A stretch of DNA of 64,000 nt from Moniliophthora roreri (lineage: Eukaryota; Basidiomycota; Agaricomycetes; Agaricales; Marasmiaceae): positions 186,001 to 250,000 of the forward strand of contig LATX02000242.1 of assembly GCA_001466705.2 (NCBI GenBank), given 5' to 3'. This document shows, piece by piece, positions 1 through 12,460 of the stretch. Within the stretch, counting starts at the first letter, position 1; each line of letters starts with the position of its first letter. The notes under the pieces were generated by a model. The model worked only from the letters and a program-made list of their open reading frames with translations, was not told the origin of the DNA and did not search any database. The position numbers and the translations under genes are program-made.

Positions 1-1868
1 ACGATCCCCTGCCACCCGAAGCCTCGAGGGACGTGTTCCAACATCCTCGCAGCGACCTGCCTCAACTCATTGCACACCCGCGAAATCTCTCCTTTGGTTC
101 TTGCCTGCTCTAGGGTGCGTATGAGAAGTTGCAAATTAGTGTGCTCAGCAATAGCGCTTTGAGCTGTGTATGCATTAACAAGAGGATCAAGAAAAGGGAG
201 AACTAAAGGTCTGACCTTGAGCAGAACGACTGGGATTCTGATCTGCAAGAAGCTGCTTCAGCCGATTATTCTCGGACATTTCCTCTGCAGACGTCAGTTC
301 ATAGTGATAATCTTGATGCAACCAGGCAACACACCTTCTAGACGAACAGCCAACCCGTCTTTTTTCGCCTTGACGTCGCAAAGCGCCTCCTTGATATCCT
401 TCAACTCTTTCAGCTCCTTCGAGATCGTCACACCACCCCTGTTCCTAACTTCATCCTCCCTCCGTTGTCTATCCTCCGGGTAGTTCAACCATATATCAAC
501 ATCCGCTTCCCCCTGCGATGTCCGTGGCGACAGCCGCATCTGCCCCAACATCCTCGATGGTTCACCTTCTGAGCCTGACCTCCGAGCACTCTTCAACTCA
601 TCTACCTCTCTCTGTAACTCTGAGTTCCTTTGAATCAGTCTCCTATTTAGACGTCGTGATTTATCTATTTCCTCCTGTAAGCTGCTAGTGGTATGAGATT
701 GTGTATCGTCAGCATCCTCCCGCTTGATTGCGACGCCAGAAGCCATTGATGTCAACGTCCGTAATGGCTCCTCCTTGGTCCTGCGTGCGTACTCCTCACT
801 AACAGCATGCATCTCTTGATTCCTTTTCGCCAAAATCTGATTCACCTGCCTCAGGCTTTCGACTTGCTGCTGTACGGCAGCTATAGCGTTTTGACCATGA
901 TTCTGTTCATCACTTGGCTTCTGCGGTGAATGGAAGGTTGAATTCGAACCTGATGGTGGCGGAGGTGGTGGGTAAGAGAATGAAAAATTCGTTGAGCCTG
1001 ATGATGACGGCGGTGGGCCTGAATGGGCGGAGGTAGGTGGTGAAATGGGCGATCGAGCGACACTCGTTCGTCGGTCTGGTGCATACGTATATGGGGCTCT
1101 AGTGGCGATTGGTGGAGAGTGATAGGGTGAAGTTCGAATTCGAGTAGCGGAAGTAGGTGGAGATCGATACACTGGCGTAGTTTGGTTTCGTGCCACAGGG
1201 AAAACGCCAAAGGAAGTACTACTTTGTGGTGGTGGAGGGCGTTGGCCATGCGATGGGTCCGCGATTGTGCACGAATAAGGGTGTCCGGCTCCAGGGACGC
1301 TTCGGTATGAACTCGAAGGAGGGGGTCCCTCTACAGTGAGATCGATGACTTCGGATGGATTGGGACGGGAAGGAGGAGACCGATATGAGATCGAATCAGA
1401 ATGCGACCGATGGCGACTGGAGGATTCCTGTACCGGCGACAGCGATGTTTTTCTCTGGTGAACGGGAGAGCTATGGCAAGTTGCTCGGAGTGCATTGAAC
1501 GTTTCCTCATCTAGATTCATAACCCTTTTCACTCTGTCCCGGCGTTCTTCAATAGCTCTGGTACATATATTTTCAGACCTTTGTGTTATGCAGCGTGCGC
1601 AGGGGAGAGTACTGGCCGATCCCGGTGTACACTGGACTTTGAGCTGGGCGCAAGTCCAACAGGTCTGTAAAACAGTGTATTAGAGCACTTCTAGACAGAG
1701 TATCATTATACGCACCATGCTCTTCCCAGGAACGGAGTTATTCCACCTACTAGCTTCCTCTTCCGTCGCCTCCCTCGACCACTCCTGTATAAATCTCGCT
1801 TTCAGACCCTCCACCGCGTTCGATATGTTGAATCCTGGTACAACTGTTGTAGACATCTGTGCCGCCAT
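1..1868 (-). CDS. Zn2Cys6 zinc-cluster protein with long coiled coil (3' end outside window)
   Basis: Model: exons 1716-1868, 335-1664, 216-284 and 1-163, open at the window edge; introns of 50-52 nt with GT-AG ends. About 571 residues are visible. Splicing the first intron creates a complete fungal binuclear zinc cluster, with cysteines at residues 53, 56, 63, 73, 76 and 85 (CX2CX6CX9CX2CX8C). No single ORF shows it. A Ser/Pro-rich, low-complexity stretch follows (about residues 90-280). The rest is rich in K, E, Q and R with heptad-like spacing, so a coiled coil is likely. Zinc clusters of this type bind DNA in fungal transcription regulators. The usual middle homology region is not seen in the visible part. 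Start chosen at 1868; an in-frame ATG at 1904 is the alternative. Target genes cannot be inferred. Confidence 0.8.
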
Positions 1869-3789
1869 TGCCGACACCCTGGATTCAAGAAGTAAGTAAA
1901 TCAATCACCAAGGACGGACGGAACGATTATAAGTGCTTAGGCACTTGTATACATTGATCTAACTCATCCAAAGGGCCTTTTGTGGGCTTGGATAGCCTTT
2001 CCCGCTGAGAATAAAGGAGTTAAGAAGCATCGGACCGCATGCGATGCTAGTCATGAGGTCAGGTTCATTTCGGGGAAGCTGTTGATATCAACATCATGTT
2101 GCTAGCTAGCGGTGGTAGAAGGGCCAAAAAAGCAAACTCATGGACCTGTCGGTTGTTCACAACAATGATCAAAAGGTACGAGATGACATGAGAAAATGAG
2201 CCGTGCGGTCTTACACGGCCCCACATACACATACTCGTAAACTCTCACACTGACCATAAGGTAAAGCTCCGTCTATAGATCCCTATGGGCGCCACTAACA
2301 CTTGCACACACGGAGCTGTGGAATGTCGTTAGCTTGTCTGGTACTACATTGGAACACACTCACATACTTACATGCGAGAGAAAGGAGGATCCAGTTACAA
2401 GTAGAAACAATCTAGTGCACTGCAATCATGATGAAGATATGTTTGTCCTTTCCAAGTCAACGGCAGCGATGGCTGCTTCTTCTACAAAGTCCGATGACAC
2501 TCAGGATGTTTGACAGTGGGAAGCGTAGTCGACATTGACTCACACAGAATATGACTCGAACTGGGATCAACACTTTGATCAGTTCAAATCTTCCAAACGA
2601 GGAGATCCGGGGTTCCCTTTGAGTCGAACAAAAAGAAATTTAATAATTATAGCCCCAATAAGATAAAAACATGACCATACCAGCGTAGCAAAGGTAGATC
2701 ACCATTCTATATCTTGAGGGTCGTGGGTCAAAAGCGAAGCCTAGATACCAGTTCAGATACCGAGTGAACTGTCCTCAAGGCTCTTCAAGGTATGTGTGCT
2801 GAATGATAATCAGCGTAATGCTCTCACGTAGACCCCAAAATCTCCCCACTATACCAATCAAAGTGAAAGACGTGGATCATGGTATATAATAGGTAATGAT
2901 TCAATCTGAGAATGAACTGCTTTAGCCGACTTTCCGCTAAAGCCTGCTAACGGAATGTACCGCGAGACAGATCAGAAATCGAAAGAAAAACTCTATGCTC
3001 AGTGAACCTGATATGAGGTCGTAATGAAGTCAGAAGTACGTACCCAATTCATGATCATCTGCATTTCAGCAGGTTCTGGACTGACATCTTCAACTCTCCA
3101 GACCTTTTTCCTTTCTCTAGATATGTCGAGCCATGAGAGCGCTTTGAGCACTTGAGAAATCGACCGGTGCATTTGGAGAGGATGGTCAACAGTGATCCGA
3201 GTCAAACGACCCCATCACAATGAACCAAAGGACTTTTAATCTAAATTCCCGAGCCTGACAAAATGCTAAATGGAATGCTTGGATTTTCAATTTAGTGGTT
3301 TATGTGTTCTGGGCTCGAGGTTTCTTGTCAATCCTTGATTGCAATTACGACAAATTCAAGTTGACGCACCATAGTATTCGAGGCCTATCAGAGAAGATAT
3401 TTGCCAAGTTGAGACTTCGTGTAGTGACCGTGGTGGTAGTCGTGCGGAACGAAGTGGCCTTAAGTTTTGCTGGGTAAAACCGTCACTCGATAACATCGGC
3501 TTGCACCTCCTCTCTCATTCATTCTCTCTTCCGCAAAGTCTCCCAAGGTGTGAAAAAATTCTTGCCTTCAGGGAACAACTTTCATCATGGATCCTTGATT
3601 ACATGGCCTACTACAATAGTCAAAGGGGGGACATGACGGGCGAGGCTAGCGAAGTTACAACGATAAGACGTAGCATGTCGTGCGCTCTTTTCTCTTTCCT
3701 GGGCTGGTTGATTGGTGGAGCTAATATGATTCGGACATACAGCGGTCACATCTTTCTCACATTTCCCGTTGACTTCGTCCTACGAAAAA
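1869..3789. other. Intergenic, divergent promoter region
   Basis: About 1.9 kb lies between the start of the minus-strand zinc-cluster gene and the start of the plus-strand RDQ-motif gene. Short open frames occur (for example minus 2999-3205 and plus 3501-3929), but none shows a recognisable domain or convincing splice pattern. I see no RNA gene or repeat here. Confidence 0.5.
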
Positions 3790-5894
3790 ATGAGCCTCAC
3801 CAATGCATCAGATGTCTCCATTCAAGGCCATGCAACACTGAACGCCGTGCAACGGGACCAAGTCAATCAAACCATTTCTGCCCAAGTTATACATATGTAT
3901 GGCTCAACAACGGGAACGCGGGGATCTAGCGGGGTCGATGAGGTGAGTGCCTATCCTACTGTAGCAGTGCAATAGCAACGTTAATAGACTTTTCCAGTAC
4001 GAATACGTCAAGCAGGGTCATATCAAACGAGTGAAGAGGATACATTCAGAAGATGCCTCAGAGTGGAAGAAAGAAGGCCTTTGGATTAACACCTTTGAGG
4101 CTAGGAGAACCATCGACGCGGCGGAGATACATACCAGCCCGGATTCGCCGTTTACAGCGGTGACTTACACAGGTCGAGATGCATTTAATGTGAGCGTAAA
4201 GCTTGGGTGGATGAGCAACTGAGGGTTTCTGAATCTGAGGCAGCTATGGCAGAGAGATTTCGAGAAGTATTCCCGATTACAGTACGTTTACCTTTTCTTT
4301 TCACTATATCTTCTGTTCAACATTCTTCGTAGAAACTCGGATAGCGTCCAGCTTTTTGGGTACAACTGCTCAAAGGTTCCGGTCCTAATCTTTTATGATG
4401 GTACATGCGATACCCGTCTCTGCCTACGCTCCCAACTGAACATGCTCGTTAGACCTGGTACCAATTTCGAACGTCTATCGTAAGGGAATGTTCTGGATGA
4501 GCGTATATCTCAGTCATCTGTTGGTCAGTCAAGGTCCTAACCAAACCGGTTCCACTATCTGACTTTCAAGCAGAAGGACAGGAACTGCGAGACGTGGGAT
4601 CTGTGGATCAACTCGAAAACGGGCCTCGTCTGTAACGGACCTAGGGGGCCTTACTTTATTCCCGAGTTCGATACTGCCGTCAACACTGGAGTGGTCGTGC
4701 CATCTACTGTCGACATGCTTACCGACGAAACATCGCTTAGATACTTTAGCAAGCTGGGATCGGCGTTGGACAGAGTAGTCCTAGAACAAGCGGCCAGGTT
4801 ACACAGTCGGCTATTTCTGGACACATACTTTCCGGAGATCGTTCATAATTATTCGCAGGATATTGGGTGGAGCAGGCAACATCAGGACACGGACTTCAAG
4901 GCTATGTGGCTTGGTACACCTTGCCGACTTGTACCCGGTGCAATTAATTCCATAAAGAATCTTCGTTTCGACACCCTTTACAGGAGCTCGCTGAAACCCA
5001 TAGCCAGGTATCCTGATGACATAGTGTGGAGTTGGGTGGCAACAAGCGGGCTGAAGTGTAGAACTGTGATGGGAAACGGATTGACTCGGTCAGACAGGCT
5101 CATCTCTCTATGACTAACGACTGACTAGTTGTGCAGATTCAAGTTGATCACTGCAGACTGGATAGACATTGACGGTACCTACACGATACAAGTCGACGGC
5201 ACCTTCGCCTACAAAAGGCTATGCCAGATGTGGTTATCACAAGCTTTTAGGATCTTCAGCGCCCATGGTACCCCGTCTGGAGATGAGGAACATCACTGTA
5301 CGTCGTATCCATTCACTATACGCCACTCTTTCTTCAACTCATCTGGCTGCACCCTTTTAGTCATGTTACAACCACCCAACGTTCTTTTCGAAGGCCGTCT
5401 ACATCGACGTCAACTTGACCTAGAAATGGTCAACTCACCAGTGTATCTCTTCGTTAAACCCCTTCCGTTGACTATACCGGATCTCCTATCGTGGACGAAG
5501 GGCCAGTCTAACTACTTCTGGTCATATGATGAACAAGGAAAAACCGAGATCCCGCCAGAGAAAGGCATTCCAAAGCTCGCCTCCTTCATCGTTGGCAGAG
5601 CGAACGCTCGCATGTGCTCTTGGCCAGCGCGTGCCTATGACGCCATCCGCAAGTGGCAAGTCGAGCGACGCTTTGACCCCACTACCGCCGATTTTGCTCA
5701 TTCGCTTGGGTATCCGGAACTTGAGATCATTGGGGCGAAGGAGCGTAGTCGGTCTCAAGAGGTTATTGAAAGTGAGTTTCCTAGTTTCCTGGGCATATAA
5801 TGTTTTTGTAACTTACTGATACCTTCCTGTAGAAACAGCTCAATCGTTCTGGACGGCGTTCGCAGGCTCGGACATTAGTGCATTTGCTGTTTGA
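3790..5894 (+). CDS. RDQ-motif protein with kinase-N-lobe-like segment (CpG-rich copy)
   Basis: Nine exons: 3790-3942, 3998-4189, 4244-4281, 4333-4400, 4453-4523, 4571-5088, 5137-5297, 5361-5771 and 5833-5894, giving 557 residues with all phases consistent. Exon 1 carries a short motif, LNAVQRDQVNQTI, matching the first-exon motif of the NACHT gene (NNVGRDQ) and of the paralogue at 39.8-42.3 kb. Exons 3-5 read LWQRDF..., then VQLFGYN and VLIFYD. This resembles strands beta4-beta5 of a protein-kinase N-lobe (typically HPNIVQLFG followed by a hinge), but no catalytic motifs follow. The C-terminal half, including YLFVKPLPL and SLGYPELEI, is closely matched by the paralogue. Exon 3 (38 nt), exon 5 (71 nt) and intron 6 (48 nt) are identical in length in both copies. 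Function unknown; the family seems restricted to mushroom fungi. Confidence 0.85.
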
Positions 5895-6076
5895 TAAATT
5901 TTGCCATATCCTGCGCGTTGAAGCGTCACACGGGTTTTGGTTGCTTTGTCTCAATACTTTGGTGCGGAATACGGAAGTTGTCGCACATACATCACATATC
6001 GCATATACATATTCACAAATATCATACATATATCACAAAGGGGGTTGAATCTTGCACAGGGTATATCACCGAGAAT
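5895..6076. other. Short convergent intergenic region
   Basis: This 180-bp gap separates the stop codons of two converging genes. It contains ATAC/ATCA-rich sequence around 5985-6035 and probably holds both 3' ends. No gene seen. Confidence 0.5.
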
Positions 6077-7637
6077 TCATTCGGTCCTTGCCCGCTTGGG
6101 CGAGCGTTGACCGTCCTCATCTGCTGTCGACTGTCGTGTGCTGGTTGATGCTAGGTTATTGGAAATCACATTCATCTGGTTATGCAGCCGTTGGCAGGTT
6201 TGTATCATGGAGCCTCGCGCATTTGGGCTGTCGTTGCGCTTGAAATCATCCAGAGCGGTGGCAAATAGGGTGGTGAGGCCGTCGAAGAGGATCTTATCTG
6301 TCACGATCAAGTATCATTATAAGGCTTGTCATAATCGTTGGATTGAAAATCAGGACAAACTCACAATTATCAATTGTTGCCTCCATGGTTGAGTTTAAGC
6401 GGTCGTTTTGTTCTAAAGGCCAGATTAGTGCTTTGATCGTTACGACATGGACAAGGGACATACCTTTCAGATCGGCTCTTTCTGACTGAACACCAGTTAG
6501 CTTATCTCGAGTGGTCTCCAATTTCTGGCGCTCTGCATCAAGTTCTCTGCTATGGTCTTGTAGCTGACGTGACAGTCTGGCCTTTTGAGCTAAAGTCTCG
6601 CGAAGCTGCCATTGAGTGCTCTCTTTCTCATTCCTGGTTGCCATAAGTTGCCGCTGCAAATCAGCCACATGTTCTGATTTCTCTGCGAAGAACCATCGCT
6701 GTCATTGTGAAATTTGTCAACACCGACGTGAGCTCACCTTTTGCCTCTTCCTCTAGGACATTTAGAGAAGCTTCCCATTCCTGGAGACTTTTTTCTTTCG
6801 CCATCTCAAGGCGTTTAGCTTCATCTGCTTCTTTTCGTGAAGTACTTTCTCGCTCTTCGGTTCAGTCAGTTACTTTTCTTTACTAACGGCGGGAATCTAG
6901 AATCAACTTACCATCCAGTGCCTTCGTTCTGGCGTCTAAAGAAGTTTTCATCTCATTCAACCTGCCTTGTTTCTCTGCGTGAGGACGACGCAATTCGTCA
7001 AGTTCCTGTTGTAACGCTTTGTTCTTTTCCTCCAAATACGTGTTATTCGCGGCGAGTTCATCCAACTTGGACTGCATATCCTTTTTCTCCGACTTCCATG
7101 CATTTTGACGCGTGGCTATAACCTGCACTAGGTTGTCATCCGAATCATGGTCAAGTGTCGACTTTCTTCTTGGCGTCCTTGATGCAGGGTTCCGTGGTGG
7201 CGATGGCAGTGCAGAACCCGTGTCGACGCAAGGTGATGGAGGAGAAGGAGTTGGTAGACTTGAAGAGGTAAATAAGGAACTTGAGTTCTTCACGTAGATT
7301 TCGCAACTTACTGGCCATGAACCACCGGCTTGCTAGATGATGATGTCGTGAGTGGAACGGGCTTCCGCTAGTGATGATTTACACACCTTTCTCCCATTTT
7401 ACCTCGATTAACGCACTGGTTGGAATACCACCTCCTTTTCCAGTCTGCTTCAGATTGTCCCTCCTTGGGGCCCCTAAAAACTTCTTTGGTGGCTCCAGGA
7501 ATAGTAAACTCGGCGCCTCCGCGAATTCTCTCGAGCCATTCCTTCTCGACTTCCTCAGGCTTCTGCCACACATCGGTTGGATTAGGATCGTATCGCTCAT
7601 AGAGAGCGGCCATCTGAGCGGGCGACGCAATTGGCAT
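6077..7637 (-). CDS. Coiled-coil protein with conserved N-terminal module
   Basis: Seven exons: 7387-7637, 7312-7332 (21 nt), 6912-7258, 6738-6854, 6464-6682, 6365-6412 and 6077-6297; 407 residues, frame consistent. Residues 1-83 form a module with YERY, a W..RI..GA segment, FRG.K.GQ and a closing NR. The gene at 30776-31628 has a similar module. A Ser/Pro-rich hinge follows. Residues about 130-340 are almost continuous heptad-like K/E/Q/L sequence, a long coiled coil. The C-terminus ends SPKRARTE, which could be a nuclear localisation signal. The gene lies 293 bp downstream of the pseudokinase gene on the same strand. Function unknown; a scaffold or dimerising role is inferred only from the coiled coil. 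Confidence 0.8.
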
Positions 7638-7930
7638 GACTACAAGAGGTCGGTTTGGCGTTGTTATTCCTCTCCGCGAGCCCGTAAATCGATATTTCGA
7701 AAATGACGAACCCAGATCTCTACATTTAGACTTTCCGCGTGCAGGGTCAGGAAGAACGAAGTTTTAGTACATGTGTTATCGCACGGGCGCTACATACATT
7801 ACGCAACTCGAGAAATTTCAGCCGGACTTGAACTCTGCTTCGTTGCGCACAAGTATTATTCCGTTACAACCTGCATCTCAGCAGAATGGATAACAATAAA
7901 CCATCCGGGAAACCTATCACATCAAGTCAG

Positions 7931-10349
7931 CTACCGGTCATTCATCGAAAGAAAGAAGGCCAACCTTGCTCTTGGATTCAGAACCACGACATCTCCCCTT
8001 TGGGCGGCTTTTATAAACGGATTGCGATGATCCAATGTAATACGATGGACACGTGGGGTTTCATCAGCAAAAGGACATCGCACAATTTCATAACGTGTAT
8101 CGTCCACCATGAAACCTCTGGGGTGTCCTTTCAACTCCTCCGCCAAGTTTACTTGGTACCTCGTGCCGTCGGGGTGTGCGCGATGCAGAGAGAGCTCGAC
8201 CCAAGCCCAGGCCCCATCGCGTTGGCGAGCAGCTGCCAAGGTATAATTATAATGAGGAAGATGTGATATTTGCATAGATGAAACACTCACTAGTTTTCTC
8301 TTTTCCTTGATCATGACATTGGACTTCGATGCACAATTGGCGTAACGGGTGCTCACTCGAACCTGGAAGAGGAGCAGAGGCCACATAGCGTATGTTACGG
8401 TCTGGGTCACGAGCGAGCTGGGCAACCTTATTGGAAAAGTAGGCGACACGCCAACGGTCGGAATTCTGAAGCCCATCAGGCAGGTCTGCATCCCTACTGG
8501 ATGGAACAACAGCCATGAGATCCGTAGTTGCGACATTTGAACATTTCCGTTGGAGATGTTCGGCTACTTGAGAGACCGTAGGACGGCTTGATGGGTCTTT
8601 GGAGGTGCACTGTTCAATAAGCTCCTCGACGAGTCTTCGGTTTTCCAACAGCATGGGATGGGGTTTCCTTAGGTCTGCAACCGCTGCCAGAATATCCAAA
8701 AACACAACGCCAAGAGCAAAGACATCCGAAGCTTGTGTGAAACTGGGATTTGCCTCGTTGCGGATTTCAGGAGCGTACCAACGCATCATACTGTCGTTTA
8801 GCTCCCGCCTCTGTTCGTCGGAGATAGCCAAATGATGGGGTGTGATCCCAACGGATGATAGGCTGACGTCGCCTTCTTCGTCAACTGTGATGGAAGTCTG
8901 AGCAGATGTGGTTAGATGGTGGTTATGGTCAGGAGGGACAAACTTACATCGCAAACTCCACCATGAACTACTGGTGGGTCACGAGTGTGCAGATATTCGA
9001 TCGAACGAGCAGCCTCAAGGAATAGGCGCAGGTATTTGGTCTTGCGGAAACCTCTCCGGACGTACTCTACGATACCGAGGTTGGGATGCGGAACCAGGAG
9101 AAAGGGTGGCTGGTCGACCGTAGATGCTCCCAATAGACCTGGCCGAGGGTCAGAACAGTATACTCTGATATATACAAATACGTACGTACCTTGTATCCGG
9201 TTACTTCTCAAGTTCTTCCACATCTTCACAAAGTAATGCACTACCTCCTCGTTGGCCACTTCTATGAGGCCAACCCGTTTACCCAGCCATCTTCCCGTTC
9301 GGACAAACGAAGTCGTATCCCATCCCAAAAGGAATCCCTTCTCCACTTCGAGACTGGTCACAGTCCAAGCTTTGATCTTGGTTACAGACGCAGCAGATGA
9401 CTGCTCCTTAAGCCGGCTGATACCAGCTTTCAGGAATTTGACTTCTTCGTCTCGCAGTTCTATTCGCCCTAATTCATGCCTCTCGAGGAGAGCGCTCATA
9501 CCCGTCATGGTCACGACAGGATTGACGTTGAGGGTCTCTAGTAGTGTATCGAGGGGTCTGGTGTCTGGAGATGGTTTGGATAACGACTCTAGTGCGGCTT
9601 GAATACGTCCAAGTTGTTCTTTCTGATCTCGTAGCTGAGCCTCGTGCAGTTGTGCTTCGGATATTCGATTCCTGTCGCTGTTGGATGCTAGCTCCCACAA
9701 GTCATCGAGCTTCTTGTTGGCGGTTATAAGGGCAGAATTCTGCCGTGCCAATTTAGCGATGTGATGTCATCATGGGTTAACAAACACACGCACCTGGAAA
9801 GCGAGGCATGATGACCATAGTCTTCGCTCCAACTCCTCAATTTTGAATCGTATGTCGTCAGCTTGAATCATAGCTTTGAAGAAATTTTTGGTTTTGGTTG
9901 AGACTGCGAAATCCCGGATGCTTTCAAGGTTCCTAGAAAGGAATATCAGTGCCAGTTCCGTCCATGGAGACCGAATGAGTTTACTGTATCAGCTGGTCAG
10001 CGCTCTTTCGGAGCGAGTCATCATTGGTAAACGCTTGAGGAATCTGGAGTGATTGCAAGATGTCGCAGACGCGCACGAACAAAAGATGGAGTTGATTCTT
10101 ATTATCGCTCGTCTGTTGCATCCCGGTATCAGATTGAGCATGAGCTGCCCTGATTCTGACGAACCTGCTGCACAACTTTGAGAATTTCATCGAGAATTTG
10201 CAGTATGGAAGAGGAAATAGGTTCGGGTATCTTGGACAACGTCTGTCTGACTATGAGCCGGAACTTTCAGGCATGCTAATTGTCAAGTCACTTACAGTTG
10301 TTACACTACCGAGCACGGTCAACAAAGGTGCGGTTTGGTAGCGAGGCAT
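7931..10349 (-). CDS. N-terminal helical bundle plus pseudokinase protein (MLKL-like layout)
   Basis: Eight exons: 10296-10349, 10165-10242, 9985-10112, 9794-9932, 9190-9739, 8948-9138, 8291-8897 and 7931-8232; 682 residues. Residues 1-133 are all-helical in character, with an IPEP turn, an NK..L segment and an IEELERRL helix. This fits the MLKL-type four-helix bundle domain found in many mushroom proteins. A charged linker follows. Residues about 257-480 follow the order of a protein kinase but lack catalytic residues: HRD is replaced by HGG, the following Lys by Cys, and DFG by SVG. WYAPE, DVFALG and SSRPT are kept, so it should be a pseudokinase. The last 160 residues form a separate domain ending in GDVVVLNPRARL. 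A signalling or membrane-acting role is inference from layout. Confidence 0.85.
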
Positions 10350-11369
10350 GGTCGGACCGGGGTCGAAGAAGCATGTTGAAGCCTTGATTTATATATCACC
10401 AGAGCACGACGACAGTCCACTTATGCAAGCAGTGGCGTGAGACGATTGTTGCGCCAGAGTATATAATAGGCGACGCCGTATACAGCATGTTGGGGCCAGG
10501 ATGAGTATCAATCTCATATACCTGGCGCCGGATTGCATTGTAACTGGAGGACATGATGAACCCGAGGGAAGCTGCGGTGACAGTGCCATCACTGTGGTAG
10601 AAGTACCGAAGTTGTGCATTGTGCACTGTACAGTTGATACTAGGACCAGGACAGAGGTTTTTCTGGGACCCTTGGACCGATGACGTTTGGGTGATGTGAG
10701 GAAACTTCATAAATCTAAAATGGGCGTCAGCGCTGGAAAATACGCAGTTGTATTGTAACGTACCCCACTGCCTCAAATCTCCCCCTTCTGCGCAGGCTCT
10801 GAACGGGAACCTGATAGATTCAATCATTGGTTTATCACCGATCATGCAGGATACAGTTGAAACGTACCAGGTCAATGCCCGAAGACCCAGTTTAGATGAG
10901 TGTTTCACGCAGATCATGAAAGCGACATTGACGACGTGTTGACCAAAGCTAAGTAGATTTCTTCTGAGAATCTCTTGTCCTTTTCGCTGTCAGTCGTGTT
11001 TGTACCCGAAGAATTTCTACAGAACGTCGTGAACAGATCAGCAGTTGGGTGAGAAGCGAATATCAGATCTCCTTACCTACTTAAATACCAATACCTACAG
11101 TGCAGAAGCTCTATCATTGCTAGGTCTTCGTTCCTTGTATCAGAAGGTGAAGGTTCCGCCGTTCCGGTGAGAAAAGAGGTTGATGTGACTGTTCGGCGAG
11201 TCATTCCGAGTGCGAGGGCTAAATACTTCTGGACTCTTGTAGACACAACACGACAATCCTTCAGAGAACGAACCAATTAAGGATTTCGTCGGATCATTGC
11301 GACATCAGTCACCGACCAGTCAGTCAGAAGTGGGAGACAAATTTGTGGTCACGGTGCGTACGTGAGAAA

Positions 11370-11534
11370 CATCAGCAAAAACCGGAAAGTGCTATAACCT
11401 AGCTCCAGGGGGATTATAACCTGGTTGTGGCCTGGTTTGTGGGGGTTATGACTGGTTTTAAGGGCCATAGTACCCTGCAGGTGGATTATAAAGCCCTGGG
11501 AACCCATTATAGCACTGCACAGTTTTTGCTGATG
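11370..11534. mobile_element. 165-bp inverted-repeat element (MITE-like)
   Basis: The left end reads CATCAGCAAAAAC and the right end is its exact reverse complement. The match continues imperfectly inward to GTGCTATAA, about 27 bp in all. The interior has repeated GGGGGATTATAACC / GGGGGTTATGAC-type units that can fold back. There is no coding capacity and no clear target duplication was found. Confidence 0.55.
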
Positions 11535-12453
11535 AAGGTACATACGATGCAAGCCGTGCTGCAAGCCGCGCTAAATTTACTTGCTCGCGCAGTTGCTCCC
11601 TGACCCGTATAAAATTATGAAACTGGAAATGAAATTCTGTAAAAATGGGGACAGATTACACAGGTTTGGATTGGGTACTACCGCTATGTACATGATTATA
11701 CTTGCCGAAGTGGGCGGGGAGTCCGATAGCAGTTACGAGTCCCAGTCAATTTTGCAGGCATGATCCATTTCTTGGGCTAACGACGGTGAGAGCAAAGCGC
11801 CTCGGCCTGACGAAAGAGGAAGCGAATATGAGACCACAACTTTCCCACCTAAAAACAGTGAGCGGACTCATAACTCATCTACTGAACATCGAGTGTCCAG
11901 TAGCACAACTCCATATTCCACCCACCGAATCGTTCCGTGGACTATATGAGTCATTACGCTGATCAATCCCGACCTTTACTCGGGCCTCCGAATCGGCTAC
12001 TACTAGTGACCATTGACCGCCACCTTTCAAGTACCTCGCAAACGTTTTCACTCGTTATCCAAGCAGCATCAAAGAAAACTCGTGCTTTCAGAGATGCAGC
12101 AAACTGGATGAAGCAATTACCACTGTACGTCAACGTGTCATTTCCTGCTCGTAAAAGCAACCCGTCGGCGGTCGCTGGTGCGAGGCTGTTCCCGTTGTCC
12201 TGTCCACTAGTTACAGACTTGCACACGAGCGTCCGCTATACCCTTATCCATGACTGTCAAGAAGTGCCTTTGTTCACATCCATGCATCTCCATACCTCCG
12301 AGCCGCACTCGCAAAGGCAGCCGGTGCTATTGCAATGCTCTTCCCGTCTTCCCAACCTCCTGTCACAATCTGCTTAGTGTGCGAGCGTCCGCTCGAGCAT
12401 TAATGGTTGTTAAAAATAGCCTTTGTGCTCGCTAACGCGTACCAAACTGTGGG

Positions 12454-12460
12454 TATAAAT
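12454..12460 (+). promoter_or_regulatory. TATA box of the GMC oxidoreductase gene
   Basis: TATAAAT inside GGGTATAAATACC, 66 bp upstream of the ATG at 12526. This is a normal spacing for a fungal TATA promoter and suggests a regulated, strongly inducible gene. No other element is proven. Confidence 0.6.

Noticed and set aside
10396..10917. Minus-strand 173-codon frame upstream of the pseudokinase gene
   Set aside because: It contains plausible splice sites, but every combination I tried meets a stop or changes frame, and no domain is recognisable. It also lies in the promoter of the next gene.
11937..12377. Plus-strand 146-codon frame before the GMC gene
   Set aside because: It ends just before the GMC TATA box, shows no domain and would overlap the regulatory region.
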